Assembly: GCA_903876795.1 (NCBI GenBank)
Contig: CAIRBK010000097.1
Location: forward strand, 81,012-145,011
DNA from: an uncultured Verrucomicrobiota bacterium
GTDB lineage: Bacteria > Verrucomicrobiota > Verrucomicrobiia > Opitutales > Opitutaceae
Length of the DNA stretch: 64,000 nt
Direction of reading: 5' to 3'
The notes under the pieces are model-generated. The model saw only the letters and a program-made list of their open reading frames with translations. It did not search any database and was not told the DNA's origin. The translations under genes and the position numbers were made by a program. Below are positions 18,477 to 30,249 of this stretch, piece after piece. Each line of letters opens with the position of its first letter. The first letter of the stretch is position 1.

Positions 18477-19835
18477 ATGAAGTTAATCGATTTGAATCCT
18501 GAGGGTGGCATCGGTGCCAACTCCATGTTCGTGCAGATCGGGGATATGAACATCCTCATCGACTGCGGGCTTAATCCGAAACTGGCCGGCCGCACCGCGA
18601 CTCCCAAGCTCGACCTCATCCGTGATGTCCAGCTCGACCTGATCATCATCACCCACTGCCACTTGGATCACATCGGCAGCCTGCCCGTGGTGATGATGCA
18701 GCATCCAAACACCCCGGTCATCATGACCCAGTCCAGCCGCATGTTGATCGAGCGCATGCTGCACAATTCCGCCAACGTGATGATGCGCCAAAAGGAAGAT
18801 GCCAACATCCCCGATTACCCGCTCTTCACGCATAACGACATCGATCGCTGCGCTGGCCGCATCATCGGCCTGCCCTTCGGCCATGTGAAAAAGTTCCGGG
18901 GCAAGACCGACGAGATCGAGCTTCTCTTTCACCGCGCCGGCCACGTCGCGGGCGCGGCCGCCGTCGAGATCCACCATAAGCACAAACACTTTTTCTTCAG
19001 CGGCGACGTGCTCTTTGAGAACCAGCGCACGCTCCAGGGTGCCCAGTTTCCGGCCGGGCACTTCGAGACCATCGTGATCGAAACCACCCGCGGCACCACC
19101 GAGCGCACCGCCGGCAAGGAACGCCTCAACGAGGTCAACCGCCTGGTCGCCTCCATCAACGACACGATCAATCGCGGCGGCTCCTTCCTCATTCCCGTAT
19201 TCGCACTGGGCCGCATGCAGGAGGTTCTCTCGATCATCCACGATGCGCGCAAGTTCGGCCGCTTGGTGAAGTGCCCGATTTTCGCCGCCGGCCTCGGCAT
19301 GGACCTCGCCGACTATTTCGACGAGATCTCGCGCAAGACCAAGGACGTCCAATTCAGCCGCTCCGTCATCAAAGAGCTGAATGTGCAGCCCGCCCCGCGC
19401 AAACTGTCGCCCGGCGAGGACCCGCAGCAAAATGCGCTCTACATCATCAGCTCGGGCATGTTGGTCGAGCGCACCCCGAGCTACACCCTGGCTTCCGGCC
19501 TCATTGCCCATGCTCGCAATACCATCGGCTTCGTCGGCTATTGCGATCCCGACACCCCCGGCGGCAAGTTGCTCCAGACCAAGACCGGCGAGGAGTTTGT
19601 CTTCGCGACCGCCAACGTCACCGCCAAGCTCAATGCCCGCGTCGAGCGCTACGAGCTGAGCGGCCACGCCGATCGCGAGGAGCTTCTGGAGTTCGCGGTC
19701 CAGACCGGCGCACGCAGCGTGATCCTCACCCACGGCGATCCGGCTGCCCGCGCCTGGTTTGTCGAACAACTCTCGGCCAAGATGCCCGGCAGCCGGATCA
19801 TTGATCCCGTGCCGCTTCAGACCTACGACGTTTAA
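18477..19835 (+). CDS. Metallo-beta-lactamase/beta-CASP ribonuclease-like hydrolase
   Basis: The 452-residue protein has the two-zinc HxHxDH motif at H60-C-H62-L-D64-H65. It then has a beta-CASP insertion (around 200-330) containing GTTERTAG and RGGSFLIPVFALGRMQEVL, and a C-terminal ELSGHADREELLEF motif followed by ILTHGDPAA. This is the layout of CPSF73-like and bacterial beta-CASP RNA nucleases that mature or degrade RNA. RNase J has an extra C-terminal domain that is absent here. Substrate and endo- or exo- mode are not evident. It starts with ATG after an AT-rich leader and is followed by a strong intrinsic terminator. Confidence 0.88.
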   Translation: MKLIDLNPEGGIGANSMFVQIGDMNILIDCGLNPKLAGRTATPKLDLIRDVQLDLIIITHCHLDHIGSLPVVMMQHPNTPVIMTQSSRMLIERMLHNSANVMMRQKEDANIPDYPLFTHNDIDRCAGRIIGLPFGHVKKFRGKTDEIELLFHRAGHVAGAAAVEIHHKHKHFFFSGDVLFENQRTLQGAQFPAGHFETIVIETTRGTTERTAGKERLNEVNRLVASINDTINRGGSFLIPVFALGRMQEVLSIIHDARKFGRLVKCPIFAAGLGMDLADYFDEISRKTKDVQFSRSVIKELNVQPAPRKLSPGEDPQQNALYIISSGMLVERTPSYTLASGLIAHARNTIGFVGYCDPDTPGGKLLQTKTGEEFVFATANVTAKLNARVERYELSGHADREELLEFAVQTGARSVILTHGDPAARAWFVEQLSAKMPGSRIIDPVPLQTYDV

Positions 19836-19864
19836 CCGGCTCACCCCATCGCCGTCTCGATCTC

Positions 19865-19893
19865 AAGCGCTCCCCGGAAAGGAGCGCTTTTTT
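19865..19893 (+). terminator. Rho-independent terminator after the beta-CASP hydrolase gene
   Basis: AAGCGCTCC (19865-19873) and GGAGCGCTT (19881-19889) form a 9-bp stem with a 7-nt loop, and six T (19888-19893) follow on the plus strand. It lies 30 bp after the stop. The minus-strand reading has no T run, so it serves the plus-strand gene and not recJ. This is the clearest intrinsic terminator in the window. Confidence 0.9.
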
Positions 19894-19943
19894 CGCGCAC
19901 ACCGGCGCCGCGCACCAATAAGACGGAGTTGCGCTTTTCCGGG

Positions 19944-21659
19944 TTATTCGCTGAGCCGCCAGTCCACCAACTCCAACTGGAGCAGACGGCGGTCGTTGAA
20001 ATGGTTCCATGCCAGCTCCACCGCCAGATCCAGCGGGACGCCGACCGGCGGGAGCCGGTGCGCCATTTTCCAGGCGACGCCGAACAGGCGCCGGCCGCGT
20101 GAATCATCGAAGCTGAAGCGAAAATGCGTCTGCTTAAAGACCTCCGGGCGGGAGCGCAACACCACCCCGCGCACCCCGAAGACAGGTTCGGGATTACCTT
20201 GGCCGAAAGGCTGCATCGCCTCCAACTCGTCCATGAACGAGTCGCGAATATCCTCGGGGGAAAGCCAGGCCGAGAGACCGAGGATGGGCTCCACCAGGTC
20301 TGCGCCGGCGGCGATCCTCACCGCCTCGGCGAAACGGGCGCGGAAGGTTTCCAGATGGATCTTGGCGAGCGAGACTCCGACGGCCATCGGATGCCCGCCC
20401 CAGCTGTTGAGGTTTTCGCAGCAAGATCCAAGCACCTCGACCAGGTTGACGCCGTTGACGCTTCGCCCCGAGCCCTTGGCCAACTCGCCCTCGTTGCCCA
20501 GCACGACGCAGGGGCGGTTGTATTTGCGGCTCACGCGGCCGGCCACGATGCCGACCACGCCCGGGTGCCAGTTTTCACCAAAGAGCACGATGCCGGGCCA
20601 GTCGGCGAACTTGTCCTCGATCATCCGCTCGGCCTCCTCGGTGATGTGGCGCTCGATCTCCTGGCGTTCGCGATTGAACACGTCGAGCTGCTGGGCGGTC
20701 TCGTCGCAAAACTGCTGGTCTTCGCTGAGCATCAGCTCCACCGACAAAGCGGCGTCGGCCAGACGACCGCTGGCGTTGATGCGCGGCCCGAGACGGAATG
20801 AAATATCGACGGGGTTGATACCGTGGTCGGGCCTGACCCCGGCGATCTGCATGAGCGCGCGTATGCCCGGCCGTTCACACGCCTGGAGGATGCGCAGGCC
20901 GAAGCGCGCAAGTATCCGGTTCTCGCCCGTGAGCGGCACCAGGTCGGCCACCGTGCCCATGGCGGCGAGATCGAGATAGTCGCGCAGTTTGACCTGGTGG
21001 GCCACCGTGTGGTTTTCGGCGCGCAACAGCTTGAGCAGGCCGTGGGCGACCTTGAAGACCAGGCCCACGGTGCAGAGGTGGTGCCACGCGTCGTCGCCCA
21101 CCGAGCCATGCACGTGGGGATTGACGAGCAGGCCCTGGTCAAGCGGCTTCTCCTTGGACCGGTGATGGTCGATGACCATGACCTCGATGCCTTGGGAAAC
21201 GAGGTAGGCGACCTCTTCGTGGGAGTTGGTGCCGCAATCAAGCGCGATGAAAAGCTGCGGCTTACCCAACTCCAGGGCGCGGTCGATCGCACTGCGGGAG
21301 AGTCCGTAGCCGTCCTCCATGCGGCGCGGCACGACAAAGCGCGGCCGCGCCCCGAAACGGCGCAGGACGCTGACAAGCAGCGTGGTGCTGCTCACGCCAT
21401 CGACGTCATAGTCCCCGAGCACCACGATGTCCTCGCCCGATTCGACCGCCCTTCGCAGGCGCACGGCGGCGGCCTCGACGTTAGGCAGGAGGAAGGGATC
21501 GTTGAGCGCGGCCAGGGTGGGCCGGAGGAAACGCGCGGCGTCAGCCGGCTCGCCGATGCCGTTGCGAAGCAACAGCTCGGCGATCACCGGGCTTACGCCC
21601 GCGTGTCGGCTAAGGTTCCCGACCTCGTCGGCCGGGAACGGCTTATAGGTCCAGCGCAT
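19944..21659 (-). CDS. recJ: Single-stranded-DNA-specific exonuclease RecJ
   Basis: The 571-residue 5'-3' exonuclease acts in recombination and mismatch repair. DHH-family motifs are clear: DYDVDG at 83-88 (motif I), ALDCGTN around 139-145 and DHH at 164-166. The C-terminal DHHA1 segment has the glycine-rich GHPMAVG near residue 423 and the RINASGRLADA segment. The length matches RecJ. It follows secDF by 21 bp on the minus strand and is the last gene of a yajC-secDF-recJ run, an arrangement known from several bacteria. No recombination partner is adjacent. Confidence 0.95.
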   Translation of the reverse strand: MRWTYKPFPADEVGNLSRHAGVSPVIAELLLRNGIGEPADAARFLRPTLAALNDPFLLPNVEAAAVRLRRAVESGEDIVVLGDYDVDGVSSTTLLVSVLRRFGARPRFVVPRRMEDGYGLSRSAIDRALELGKPQLFIALDCGTNSHEEVAYLVSQGIEVMVIDHHRSKEKPLDQGLLVNPHVHGSVGDDAWHHLCTVGLVFKVAHGLLKLLRAENHTVAHQVKLRDYLDLAAMGTVADLVPLTGENRILARFGLRILQACERPGIRALMQIAGVRPDHGINPVDISFRLGPRINASGRLADAALSVELMLSEDQQFCDETAQQLDVFNRERQEIERHITEEAERMIEDKFADWPGIVLFGENWHPGVVGIVAGRVSRKYNRPCVVLGNEGELAKGSGRSVNGVNLVEVLGSCCENLNSWGGHPMAVGVSLAKIHLETFRARFAEAVRIAAGADLVEPILGLSAWLSPEDIRDSFMDELEAMQPFGQGNPEPVFGVRGVVLRSRPEVFKQTHFRFSFDDSRGRRLFGVAWKMAHRLPPVGVPLDLAVELAWNHFNDRRLLQLELVDWRLSE

Positions 21660-21680
21660 CTGGGGGACGGAGCCGCAGGG

Positions 21681-24251
21681 TCACTGCGAAGCCTTGCTGC
21701 CCGCATCCCAATCGTAAGTCGGCTTGACGTCCTGATGCGCCTCGACCTTGGCCCGGTCGCCCTTGTGCCACCAGAAGAAAACCGGGGCCGCGATGTAGAT
21801 GGACGAGAAGGTGCCCGTGACGATGCCCACGATGAAAGTAAAGGCCAGGTCCTTCATGACGCCGGTGCCGAAGACGAAGAGCGCCAGCGCGGCGAGGAGC
21901 GTGGTGATGCTGGTCATCAGCGTGCGTGCGAATACACGATTGATGGAGAGGTTGATCACGTTGCGCAGGCTGGTCGTCGGGTTGAGCTTCAACTCCTCGC
22001 GAATGCGGTCGAAAACCACGATCGTGTCGTTGATGGAATAGCCGACGATGGAGAGCAAGGCGGCCACCATGGGCGCGGAGAACTGGTTGCCGACGAGCAC
22101 AAACACGCCGATGGTCATCAAGATGTCGTGGACCGAGGCCACGACTGCCCCGATGGCGAATCCGAACTCGAAACGAAACGCGACGTAGGCGAGGATGATC
22201 AACATCGAGAACAGGAAGGCTCGCAGGGCGTTCCACTGGATCTCGGCGCCGATCGAAGGACCGATGCTGGTGGTGCCGACCGTGGTCAGCCCGGCTTGGG
22301 GATAGGTTTGCTGCAGGGCTGCGATGAGGGCGGCCGATTGGTTGTAGGCCGTCTCCAGCTTCAGCATCTCGCCGGTTCCGCCGATGGCGCTTACATAGAT
22401 GGGCGTGACCTCGTCGATGCCGGCCGAGCCGGCGACCTTGCGGATCTCGTCGAGACCCAGCTTTTGGGTGAACGATACGGTGGTGACGTCGCCACCCGAA
22501 AAATCGATGCCGTAGATGCGCTCGCCCTTGGTGAAGACCACGGCGACGCCGACGAGCACGATGGCCCAGGAGGCCATGAATGCGGGTTTGCCCCACTTCA
22601 GGAAGTCGGCGTTGAGCGCCTTGATCAGCTGCGGCATGGAGAGCTTCTTGATGATCTCGGACTCGACCAACCAGTCCATCAACAGGTGGCTGGCGACGAG
22701 TACGGAGAACAACGTGGAGAACACGCCGATCGCCAAGGTGACGCCGAAGCCCTTGATCGGGCCGGTGCCGAGCGCGATCATGACGGCGCATACGCCGAGC
22801 TGCGTGAGATGCGCGTCGATGATGGTGGTAAACGCCTTTTCGTAGCCCGCGTGCAGCGCGTTTTTGAGCGACTTGCCGATGGCGAGTTCCTCGCGCATGC
22901 GCTCGAAGATAAGGATGTTCGCATCCACCGCCATACCGACGGTAAGCACGATACCCGCGAGGCCAGGCAGCGTGATGGTGGCGCCGATGCTGGCCATGAC
23001 GCCGAAAATCACGAGTACGTTGACCAGCAGGGAGAGCACCGCGACGACACCGCCGACGGTGTAAAACATGATCATGAAGGCGGAGACCAACACCGCGCCG
23101 ATGACCGAGGCGCTCACACCGCTGTCGATCGCGTCCTGCGCGAGCGAAGGACCGACTTCATACTGCTCCTTGATCTGCAAAGGCAGATCGAGGGGGTTGT
23201 TGAGCACGTTGGAGAGTTCAAAGGCCTCGCGCTGGGTGAAGCTGCCGGAGATCTCGGCGGAACCGCCGGCGATCTCCTTCTCGACGCCGGGGGCGGAGTA
23301 AAGCTTGCCATCGAGCACGATGGCGAGACGGGCGCGAGCGTTGGCGTTGCCCGTCTGCTGCTGCAGCTGACGGGAATACTCGGCGATCTCGCGGGTGACC
23401 TCGGCAAAGCGCTTGGATCCGGCGTCGTTGAAACGCAGGTTGATCTTGAATCGGCCGAACTCGTCCATCACCGGAAAAGCACCGGACACTCCGTCGCCGG
23501 TCATGGCCGGGAGGCGCTTCACATAAATGTCTTCCGAAACGGTCTGGCCGCGCACTTCTTGTTCAAGAATGAGAAGCTCGTAGCCGGCTGGGGGTTCGCC
23601 GAGGGTGCGTGGCGTGCCGAACGGATACACGAGGCGGAAATCGAGACGGGCCGGCTTTTGCACGCTCGAAACGATCTCAGGGTTGTCGTTGGTGTTGACG
23701 CCCGGCAACTGGACCTCGATGCGGTTGTCGCCGACGGCACGGATGAGCGGCTCGGCCACGCCCAGGCCATTGATACGTTCACCGATGATCTCGATGGCCT
23801 TGGAGAGCTTTTCCTTGCGCTCGGTTTCGCCGATGTCGGTATTTCCGGGAACATCCGCAGCTTCCAAGGTGAAGGCGACCCCGCCCTTAAGGTCCAGCCC
23901 CAGTTGCAGCCGTCCCTTTGAGGTAGCCAAGATGTGGTCGAGGAGGATGGCATTGCGCTTTTCGATATTGCCGAGCGAGGCTTCGATCGGGAACTGGGGA
24001 AAGAACTTCGTAAGATCGATCTTGCGCTCCTTGGCTATGGCCTTGAGCGCGACGAAAACGCTGGGGGCCTGCTTGGCGGTGACACGATCCGAAGATTCCT
24101 TTATCAGGGCGGCGAACTCGGTCGAGCGGGCACTGGCGTTTTCCTTTGCGAAGTCGGCAAAGGGGCGATCTTGGAGCGGTAGCAACACCGAAACGGCCCA
24201 CAGGACCACGGCGAAACTGAGTGTCAGCTTCCAGAAGTTACGTTTGAACAT
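21681..24251 (-). CDS. secDF: Protein translocase subunit SecDF (fused)
   Basis: The 856-residue protein joins SecD and SecF in one chain, as in Bacillus and many Verrucomicrobiota and Planctomycetota. The SecD half has one N-terminal membrane helix, the conserved LQLGLDLKGG (115-124), a periplasmic P1 region with IGERINGLGVAEPLI, and five helices containing VGMAVDANILIFERMREEL. The SecF half begins near residue 540, with YGIDFSGGDV as its signature, and has the second six-helix set with YSINDTIVVFDRIREEL. The protein uses proton motive force to pull secreted proteins through SecYEG. yajC lies 178 bp upstream on the same strand. Confidence 0.96.
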   Translation of the reverse strand: MFKRNFWKLTLSFAVVLWAVSVLLPLQDRPFADFAKENASARSTEFAALIKESSDRVTAKQAPSVFVALKAIAKERKIDLTKFFPQFPIEASLGNIEKRNAILLDHILATSKGRLQLGLDLKGGVAFTLEAADVPGNTDIGETERKEKLSKAIEIIGERINGLGVAEPLIRAVGDNRIEVQLPGVNTNDNPEIVSSVQKPARLDFRLVYPFGTPRTLGEPPAGYELLILEQEVRGQTVSEDIYVKRLPAMTGDGVSGAFPVMDEFGRFKINLRFNDAGSKRFAEVTREIAEYSRQLQQQTGNANARARLAIVLDGKLYSAPGVEKEIAGGSAEISGSFTQREAFELSNVLNNPLDLPLQIKEQYEVGPSLAQDAIDSGVSASVIGAVLVSAFMIMFYTVGGVVAVLSLLVNVLVIFGVMASIGATITLPGLAGIVLTVGMAVDANILIFERMREELAIGKSLKNALHAGYEKAFTTIIDAHLTQLGVCAVMIALGTGPIKGFGVTLAIGVFSTLFSVLVASHLLMDWLVESEIIKKLSMPQLIKALNADFLKWGKPAFMASWAIVLVGVAVVFTKGERIYGIDFSGGDVTTVSFTQKLGLDEIRKVAGSAGIDEVTPIYVSAIGGTGEMLKLETAYNQSAALIAALQQTYPQAGLTTVGTTSIGPSIGAEIQWNALRAFLFSMLIILAYVAFRFEFGFAIGAVVASVHDILMTIGVFVLVGNQFSAPMVAALLSIVGYSINDTIVVFDRIREELKLNPTTSLRNVINLSINRVFARTLMTSITTLLAALALFVFGTGVMKDLAFTFIVGIVTGTFSSIYIAAPVFFWWHKGDRAKVEAHQDVKPTYDWDAGSKASQ

Positions 24252-24429
24252 GTTGGTTTTGGTTTATAAAATAATCGGCGACCGATTTCGCAAAGGGATC
24301 CAAACCGGACCGGAATCAGGCCGAACCACCCGAGGCGCGCGCGCGCGACGGGCGGCAAAAGTTTTGGGAGCGGAGCCTTGCGCACGGACGGCAAAAAATC
24401 GCCCGCAAGGAAGGGCGGCACGACGGAAA

Positions 24430-24753
24430 TCAACCGGCTTTTTTCACCAAAGCATGAATGAAGGCCTTTCCCACTTCGATCTTGGTGCCCTCGGCGATGC
24501 GAATGACAAAACGATCATCCTTCTTATTGGTGATTTCCCCGTAGATGCCGCCGGCAGTGACCACTTCGTCGCCCGTGGAGAGGGCTTCAAGCATCTTGGC
24601 GTGTTCCTTCTGCTTTTTGCGCTGGGGCGCGATCATCAGAAAATACATCGCGGCAAACATCAGCACGAGGAAGATGATCTGCCCCATGCCTCCGGCGGGA
24701 GCGGCAGGCTGGGCTTGGGCAAGAACGGCGGATTCAACTGCAAGGAGTGACAT
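24430..24753 (-). CDS. yajC: Preprotein translocase subunit YajC
   Basis: The 107-residue protein has a short Ala-rich N-terminus and one membrane helix (IIFLVLMFAAMYFLMI, around 25-40). These are followed by APQRKKQKEHAKMLEAL and the conserved LSTGDEVVTAGGIYGEI. This is the standard YajC layout; YajC associates with SecDF. It is upstream of secDF, and the 178-bp gap between them contains only a GC-rich alternating CG run near 24338-24348. It is divergent from speA. Confidence 0.95.
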   Translation of the reverse strand: MSLLAVESAVLAQAQPAAPAGGMGQIIFLVLMFAAMYFLMIAPQRKKQKEHAKMLEALSTGDEVVTAGGIYGEITNKKDDRFVIRIAEGTKIEVGKAFIHALVKKAG

Positions 24754-24855
24754 GGCGTGATTTCGTGTTGTGGTTTTTGAAAAATGAAGCAGCTAGATAA
24801 CCGCCTCCATCTCCACGAACGCAAGCCATAACCCAGTCCGGTCCCCTTCCTCATT

Positions 24856-26805
24856 TTGAAAAGTAAAGCCCCCTCCTCCTGGTCTGTCGAACAGTCCGAA
24901 GAACTCTACGGTTTCAAACGCTGGGGATCCGGCCATTTCTGCGCCGGCAGCGACGGTTTCGTAAACGTCCAGCCTCTCGCCGATGGCCGCGAGATACGCA
25001 TCATGGATGTCGTCAATGAGGCACTCGGGATGGGCCTCAAGGCACCTCTCGTTATCCGTTTCCAGGACTTGCTTCGCCATCGCGTCACGCAGATCAACGA
25101 GTGCTTCCGCAAGGCCATCAAGGAAGAGGACTACAAGGGCGAATACCGCGGCGTGTTCCCGATCAAGGTCAACCAGCTCCGGGAGGTGGTCGATGAGATC
25201 GTCGCGGCAGGAAAGGACTTCGGCTACGGGCTCGAGGCCGGCTCCAAGCCCGAACTGATGATCGCTCTCGCCATGCATGAGGGCAACAATCGCCTCATCA
25301 TCTGCAACGGCTACAAGGACCATGATTACATCCGGCTCGCGCTCCTCGGGCGGAAAATCGGCAAGAAAATCATCATCGTGGTCGAGCAGCTCGCCGAAGT
25401 GGACGATATCATCGCCATCTCGCAGGAGGTCGGGGTCAAGCCGCTCATCGGTTTCCGAGCCAAACTGCAGACACGAGGCGAAGGCAAGTGGTCGTCTTCA
25501 ACCGGCGACAACGCCAAATTCGGCCTGAACACCGCCGAAATCCTTTTCGCCACCGAAAAGCTAAGGAAGGCCCGCCTTACCCAATGCGTTAAGCTCGTTC
25601 ACTTTCATATCGGCTCGCAGGTGCCGAATATCATCACCATCAAAAACGCCGTCATCGAGGCGACCCGTTTCTATTGCCAGCTCGTCAAGATGGGCTTTCC
25701 CATGGGCTATTTGGACTGCGGCGGTGGTCTCGGCATCGATTACGACGGCTCGCGCACCAACTTCGAGTCGTCGATGAACTACACGATGGCCGAATACGCC
25801 CGCGACGTCGTGGCCAACATTCGCGACATCTGCGTGGCCTCCAACGTGCCCGTGCCTGACATCGTCACCGAGTCCGGCCGCGCCGTGGTCGCCCCTCACT
25901 CCATGCTCGTCGTCGAGGTCTTCGAGCGCATCAATAAACGCGAGACCCTCGGCCAGCAGCACCTACCCAAGGAAAAACACAAGGTCGTCACCGACCTAGA
26001 ATTGCTCCTCAAAAACAAGGCCAAGCTCGGCAAGCTCGAGCGCTTCCACGACGCCATCCAGAAAAAGGAGGAGGCCTTCAACCTGTTCAACCTCGGCTAC
26101 CTCGATCTGGAAAACCGCGCGGCCGCCGAGTCGATTTACTGGCAGGTCTGCGAACAAATCGCCAAGGAAACCCGTGACGCGGGTTATGTGCCCGAGGAGC
26201 TGCACGACCTGAACGCGCTCCTGGCCGATCAATACGTCTGCAACTTTTCCGTCTTCCAGTCCCTCCTCGACCACTGGGCGCTCAAGCAGCTTTTCCCGAT
26301 CACCCCGCTGCACCGTCTGGCCGAAAAGCCCTCAGTCAACGCCATCCTCGTGGACATCACCTGCGACTCCGACGGCAAGATCAACACGTTCATCGATCTC
26401 CAGGACACCAAGGACCACCTCCCGCTTCATCCCCTCAACGGCAAACCCTATTACCTGGGGGTCTTCCTGACCGGCGCCTATCAGGACATTATGGGAGACC
26501 TCCACAACCTCTTCGGACGCGTCAACGAAGTGCATGTCTTCCTTGAACCCGACGAGCCCAACGGCTTCTACATCGAGGAGGCCCTCGCCGGCAGTCGTAT
26601 CCGCGACGTCATCGACGGCGTGCAATACCAATGGGAGGAACTGTGTCGCAAGATGAAGGCCCAAATCGACACCGCCACCAAGAAAGACTTGGTGAAACCC
26701 CGCGAGGGCGTGCGACTGGTTGAATTCTACGAGGAACAGATGCGCTCCAAAACCTATCTGAACATTGAGCGTCTCCCCAAGAAGAAGGCTGTCAAAAAAA
26801 CCTGA
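24856..26805 (+). CDS. speA: Biosynthetic arginine decarboxylase
   Basis: The 649-residue fold-type III PLP enzyme makes agmatine from arginine, the entry to putrescine and spermidine. The PLP lysine is K104 in FPIKVNQ. GLEAGSKPEL, FHIGSQ, LDCGGGLGIDYDG and VTESGRAVVAPHS follow as in E. coli SpeA, with the C-terminal helical domain and LVEFYEEQMRSKTYL at the end. The start is a TTG at 24856; no ATG or GTG gives a complete N-terminus and no ribosome site is clear. The length is close to the family norm. It is followed by the CAU tRNA gene. Confidence 0.95.
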   Translation: MKSKAPSSWSVEQSEELYGFKRWGSGHFCAGSDGFVNVQPLADGREIRIMDVVNEALGMGLKAPLVIRFQDLLRHRVTQINECFRKAIKEEDYKGEYRGVFPIKVNQLREVVDEIVAAGKDFGYGLEAGSKPELMIALAMHEGNNRLIICNGYKDHDYIRLALLGRKIGKKIIIVVEQLAEVDDIIAISQEVGVKPLIGFRAKLQTRGEGKWSSSTGDNAKFGLNTAEILFATEKLRKARLTQCVKLVHFHIGSQVPNIITIKNAVIEATRFYCQLVKMGFPMGYLDCGGGLGIDYDGSRTNFESSMNYTMAEYARDVVANIRDICVASNVPVPDIVTESGRAVVAPHSMLVVEVFERINKRETLGQQHLPKEKHKVVTDLELLLKNKAKLGKLERFHDAIQKKEEAFNLFNLGYLDLENRAAAESIYWQVCEQIAKETRDAGYVPEELHDLNALLADQYVCNFSVFQSLLDHWALKQLFPITPLHRLAEKPSVNAILVDITCDSDGKINTFIDLQDTKDHLPLHPLNGKPYYLGVFLTGAYQDIMGDLHNLFGRVNEVHVFLEPDEPNGFYIEEALAGSRIRDVIDGVQYQWEELCRKMKAQIDTATKKDLVKPREGVRLVEFYEEQMRSKTYLNIERLPKKKAVKKT

Positions 26806-26848
26806 TGCCAGCCGCACCGGAGCCGCGTTGCACAAGCCCCGGGGACTC

Positions 26849-26878
26849 TTGACAATTCCCGTCAGGGCATTTTCGTAT
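26849..26878 (+). promoter_or_regulatory. Probable sigma-70-type promoter for the CAU tRNA
   Basis: A perfect -35 box TTGACA lies at 26849-26854. With an 18-bp spacer, TCGTAT at 26873-26878 is a poor -10 box. Transcription would start a few bases before the tRNA at 26894. The -35 match is exact; the -10 is weak, so the start point is uncertain. Confidence 0.55.
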
Positions 26879-26893
26879 GTACCTTTTCAGTTT

Positions 26894-26968
<75 letters not shown>

Positions 26969-27032
26969 CTTTTTATCGATGACTTGCTGGGTTGCGGTGA
27001 GAATGAAAATTTCACCGCGCCCCTCAACTGGC

Positions 27033-29042
<2,010 letters not shown>

Positions 29043-29107
29043 TAGGTGTGTGACTAAGAGAGATAGTGGGTGTTCCACTCCATAAGTCAATTGACGCGCC
29101 GAAGGAA

Positions 29108-30151
29108 TCAGCGGCCACTTTTCGACTCGAACACGAGACATCCCTTGCGAATGACCGCAAAACCGTCTCGTCCCAGACTGAAGCGCGTGAACGCCCCTCG
29201 CTCGACGGCCGCCAATAGCGTCCCAAAGCCCTGGCGCGAGAGATCGCCCGCATCCTGCCGGGCGAGCAGCCAACGATGCAATGCCCTCCTCACCACCGCG
29301 CGAGGCTTGCCTTGAAGGCTCGTCAGGTCGAGCACGGCACCATCCGATGACAGCGAGCCCAACTCGTCCACCCAGGCCTCCAGGGCGGTGTCGTCTTCGG
29401 CGAGAAGCTCCCGCGACAACGCCGCTCCCGCCAACGCGTCGCGATCGGATGCACAGGCATCCCAGGCCGGCAACACCTCATGGCGGATACGATTGCGAAA
29501 AAACTCGGGGGTCCCGTTGGACGCGTCTTCACGCCACGGTGCTCCGACCGAAAGCAACGCCGCCGTGAGCTCCCTTTTCTTAAGGGCGAGCAGCGGTCGC
29601 ACATGCAGGCGCGCCGAAGCCATCGGCTGCAAGGGACGCGGTGCAGACAAGCCAGCCGTGCCGCTGCCTCGCGCCAGCCGCATGAGCAGCGTCTCCGCTA
29701 TGTCATCCTGCTGATGTCCGAGCCACAACGCATGGCTGCGCCGGCGCGACATCTCTCTCCGGAAAAACTCCATCCTTGCCGCCCGGGCCGCCGCCTCGCC
29801 GGCACCCTTGCGGACTGCCTGCCATGCTCCGGAAACCAGCCGAACGTCGAGCGCCGCGCAGACTCGCGCGCAGAATTGTGCGTCGGCCGTCGAGGCGCGT
29901 CCGCGGAGGCGATGGTCGAAATGAAACGCCAGAAGTTTCGCACGGCGGCCGGGCCAGTGCGCCCAGAGCAACAACAACAACGCCAGCGAATCGGCCCCGC
30001 CGGAGAACGCGACCGCCCACGGCCCGGGGACCGCCGCACCGTCGCCCTCGGCCCAAGCCAAGACCTCGGGGTGCAAGGCGGAACGGGGAATCCGCGTCGC
30101 CAGCGCCTCGGCCCGGGCCGGCCAGTCAAGGTGCTTGGGTGTGCGCGGCAT
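29108..30151 (-). CDS. tilS: tRNA(Ile)-lysidine synthase
   Basis: The 347-residue PP-loop enzyme has [12 protein letters not shown], with the ATP pyrophosphatase signature SGGADS at 50-55. It then has [29 protein letters not shown] and RPLL, the usual TilS series. It adds lysine to C34 of the CAU tRNA-Ile so that it reads AUA. The C-terminal part is short compared with E. coli TilS. The start at ATG 30151 is chosen because the extension beyond it shadows serS in another frame. The REP-like pair at 30164-30239 lies immediately upstream. A CAU tRNA gene lies 2.1 kb away. Confidence 0.93.
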   Translation of the reverse strand: MPRTPKHLDWPARAEALATRIPRSALHPEVLAWAEGDGAAVPGPWAVAFSGGADSLALLLLLWAHWPGRRAKLLAFHFDHRLRGRASTADAQFCARVCAALDVRLVSGAWQAVRKGAGEAAARAARMEFFRREMSRRRSHALWLGHQQDDIAETLLMRLARGSGTAGLSAPRPLQPMASARLHVRPLLALKKRELTAALLSVGAPWREDASNGTPEFFRNRIRHEVLPAWDACASDRDALAGAALSRELLAEDDTALEAWVDELGSLSSDGAVLDLTSLQGKPRAVVRRALHRWLLARQDAGDLSRQGFGTLLAAVERGAFTRFSLGRDGFAVIRKGCLVFESKSGR

Positions 30152-30163
30152 GGTTCGCAAGGG

Positions 30164-30239
30164 TGGCAGCCTGCTTGCTGGTGAGGTTAAAAAATCGAGA
30201 CGTCGAAAAACAGTCATCGCCTGCAAGCAGGCTCCTGCC
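30164..30239. repeat. REP-like inverted pair, second copy
   Basis: The left arm (30164-30186) carries GGCAGCCTGCTTGCTGGTGAGG. The right arm (30215-30239) is the reverse complement of GGCAGGAGCCTGCTTGCAGG plus CGAT. They flank about 28 bp between tilS and serS. The unit and the head-to-head arrangement match 3929-4002, where the spacer has a different sequence but nearly the same length. Confidence 0.7.
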
Positions 30240-30249
30240 TTCCAAGCCC

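Noticed and set aside
18483-19844. Open frame of 453 codons on the minus strand
   Set aside because: It is exactly antisense to the beta-CASP hydrolase and shows shadow-type composition.
20823-23921. Open frame of 1032 codons on the plus strand
   Set aside because: It runs antisense to recJ and secDF, whose families and motifs are unmistakable. The translation is low-complexity, rich in D, G, E, R and H, with no recognisable domain, as expected for a shadow frame in GC-rich DNA.
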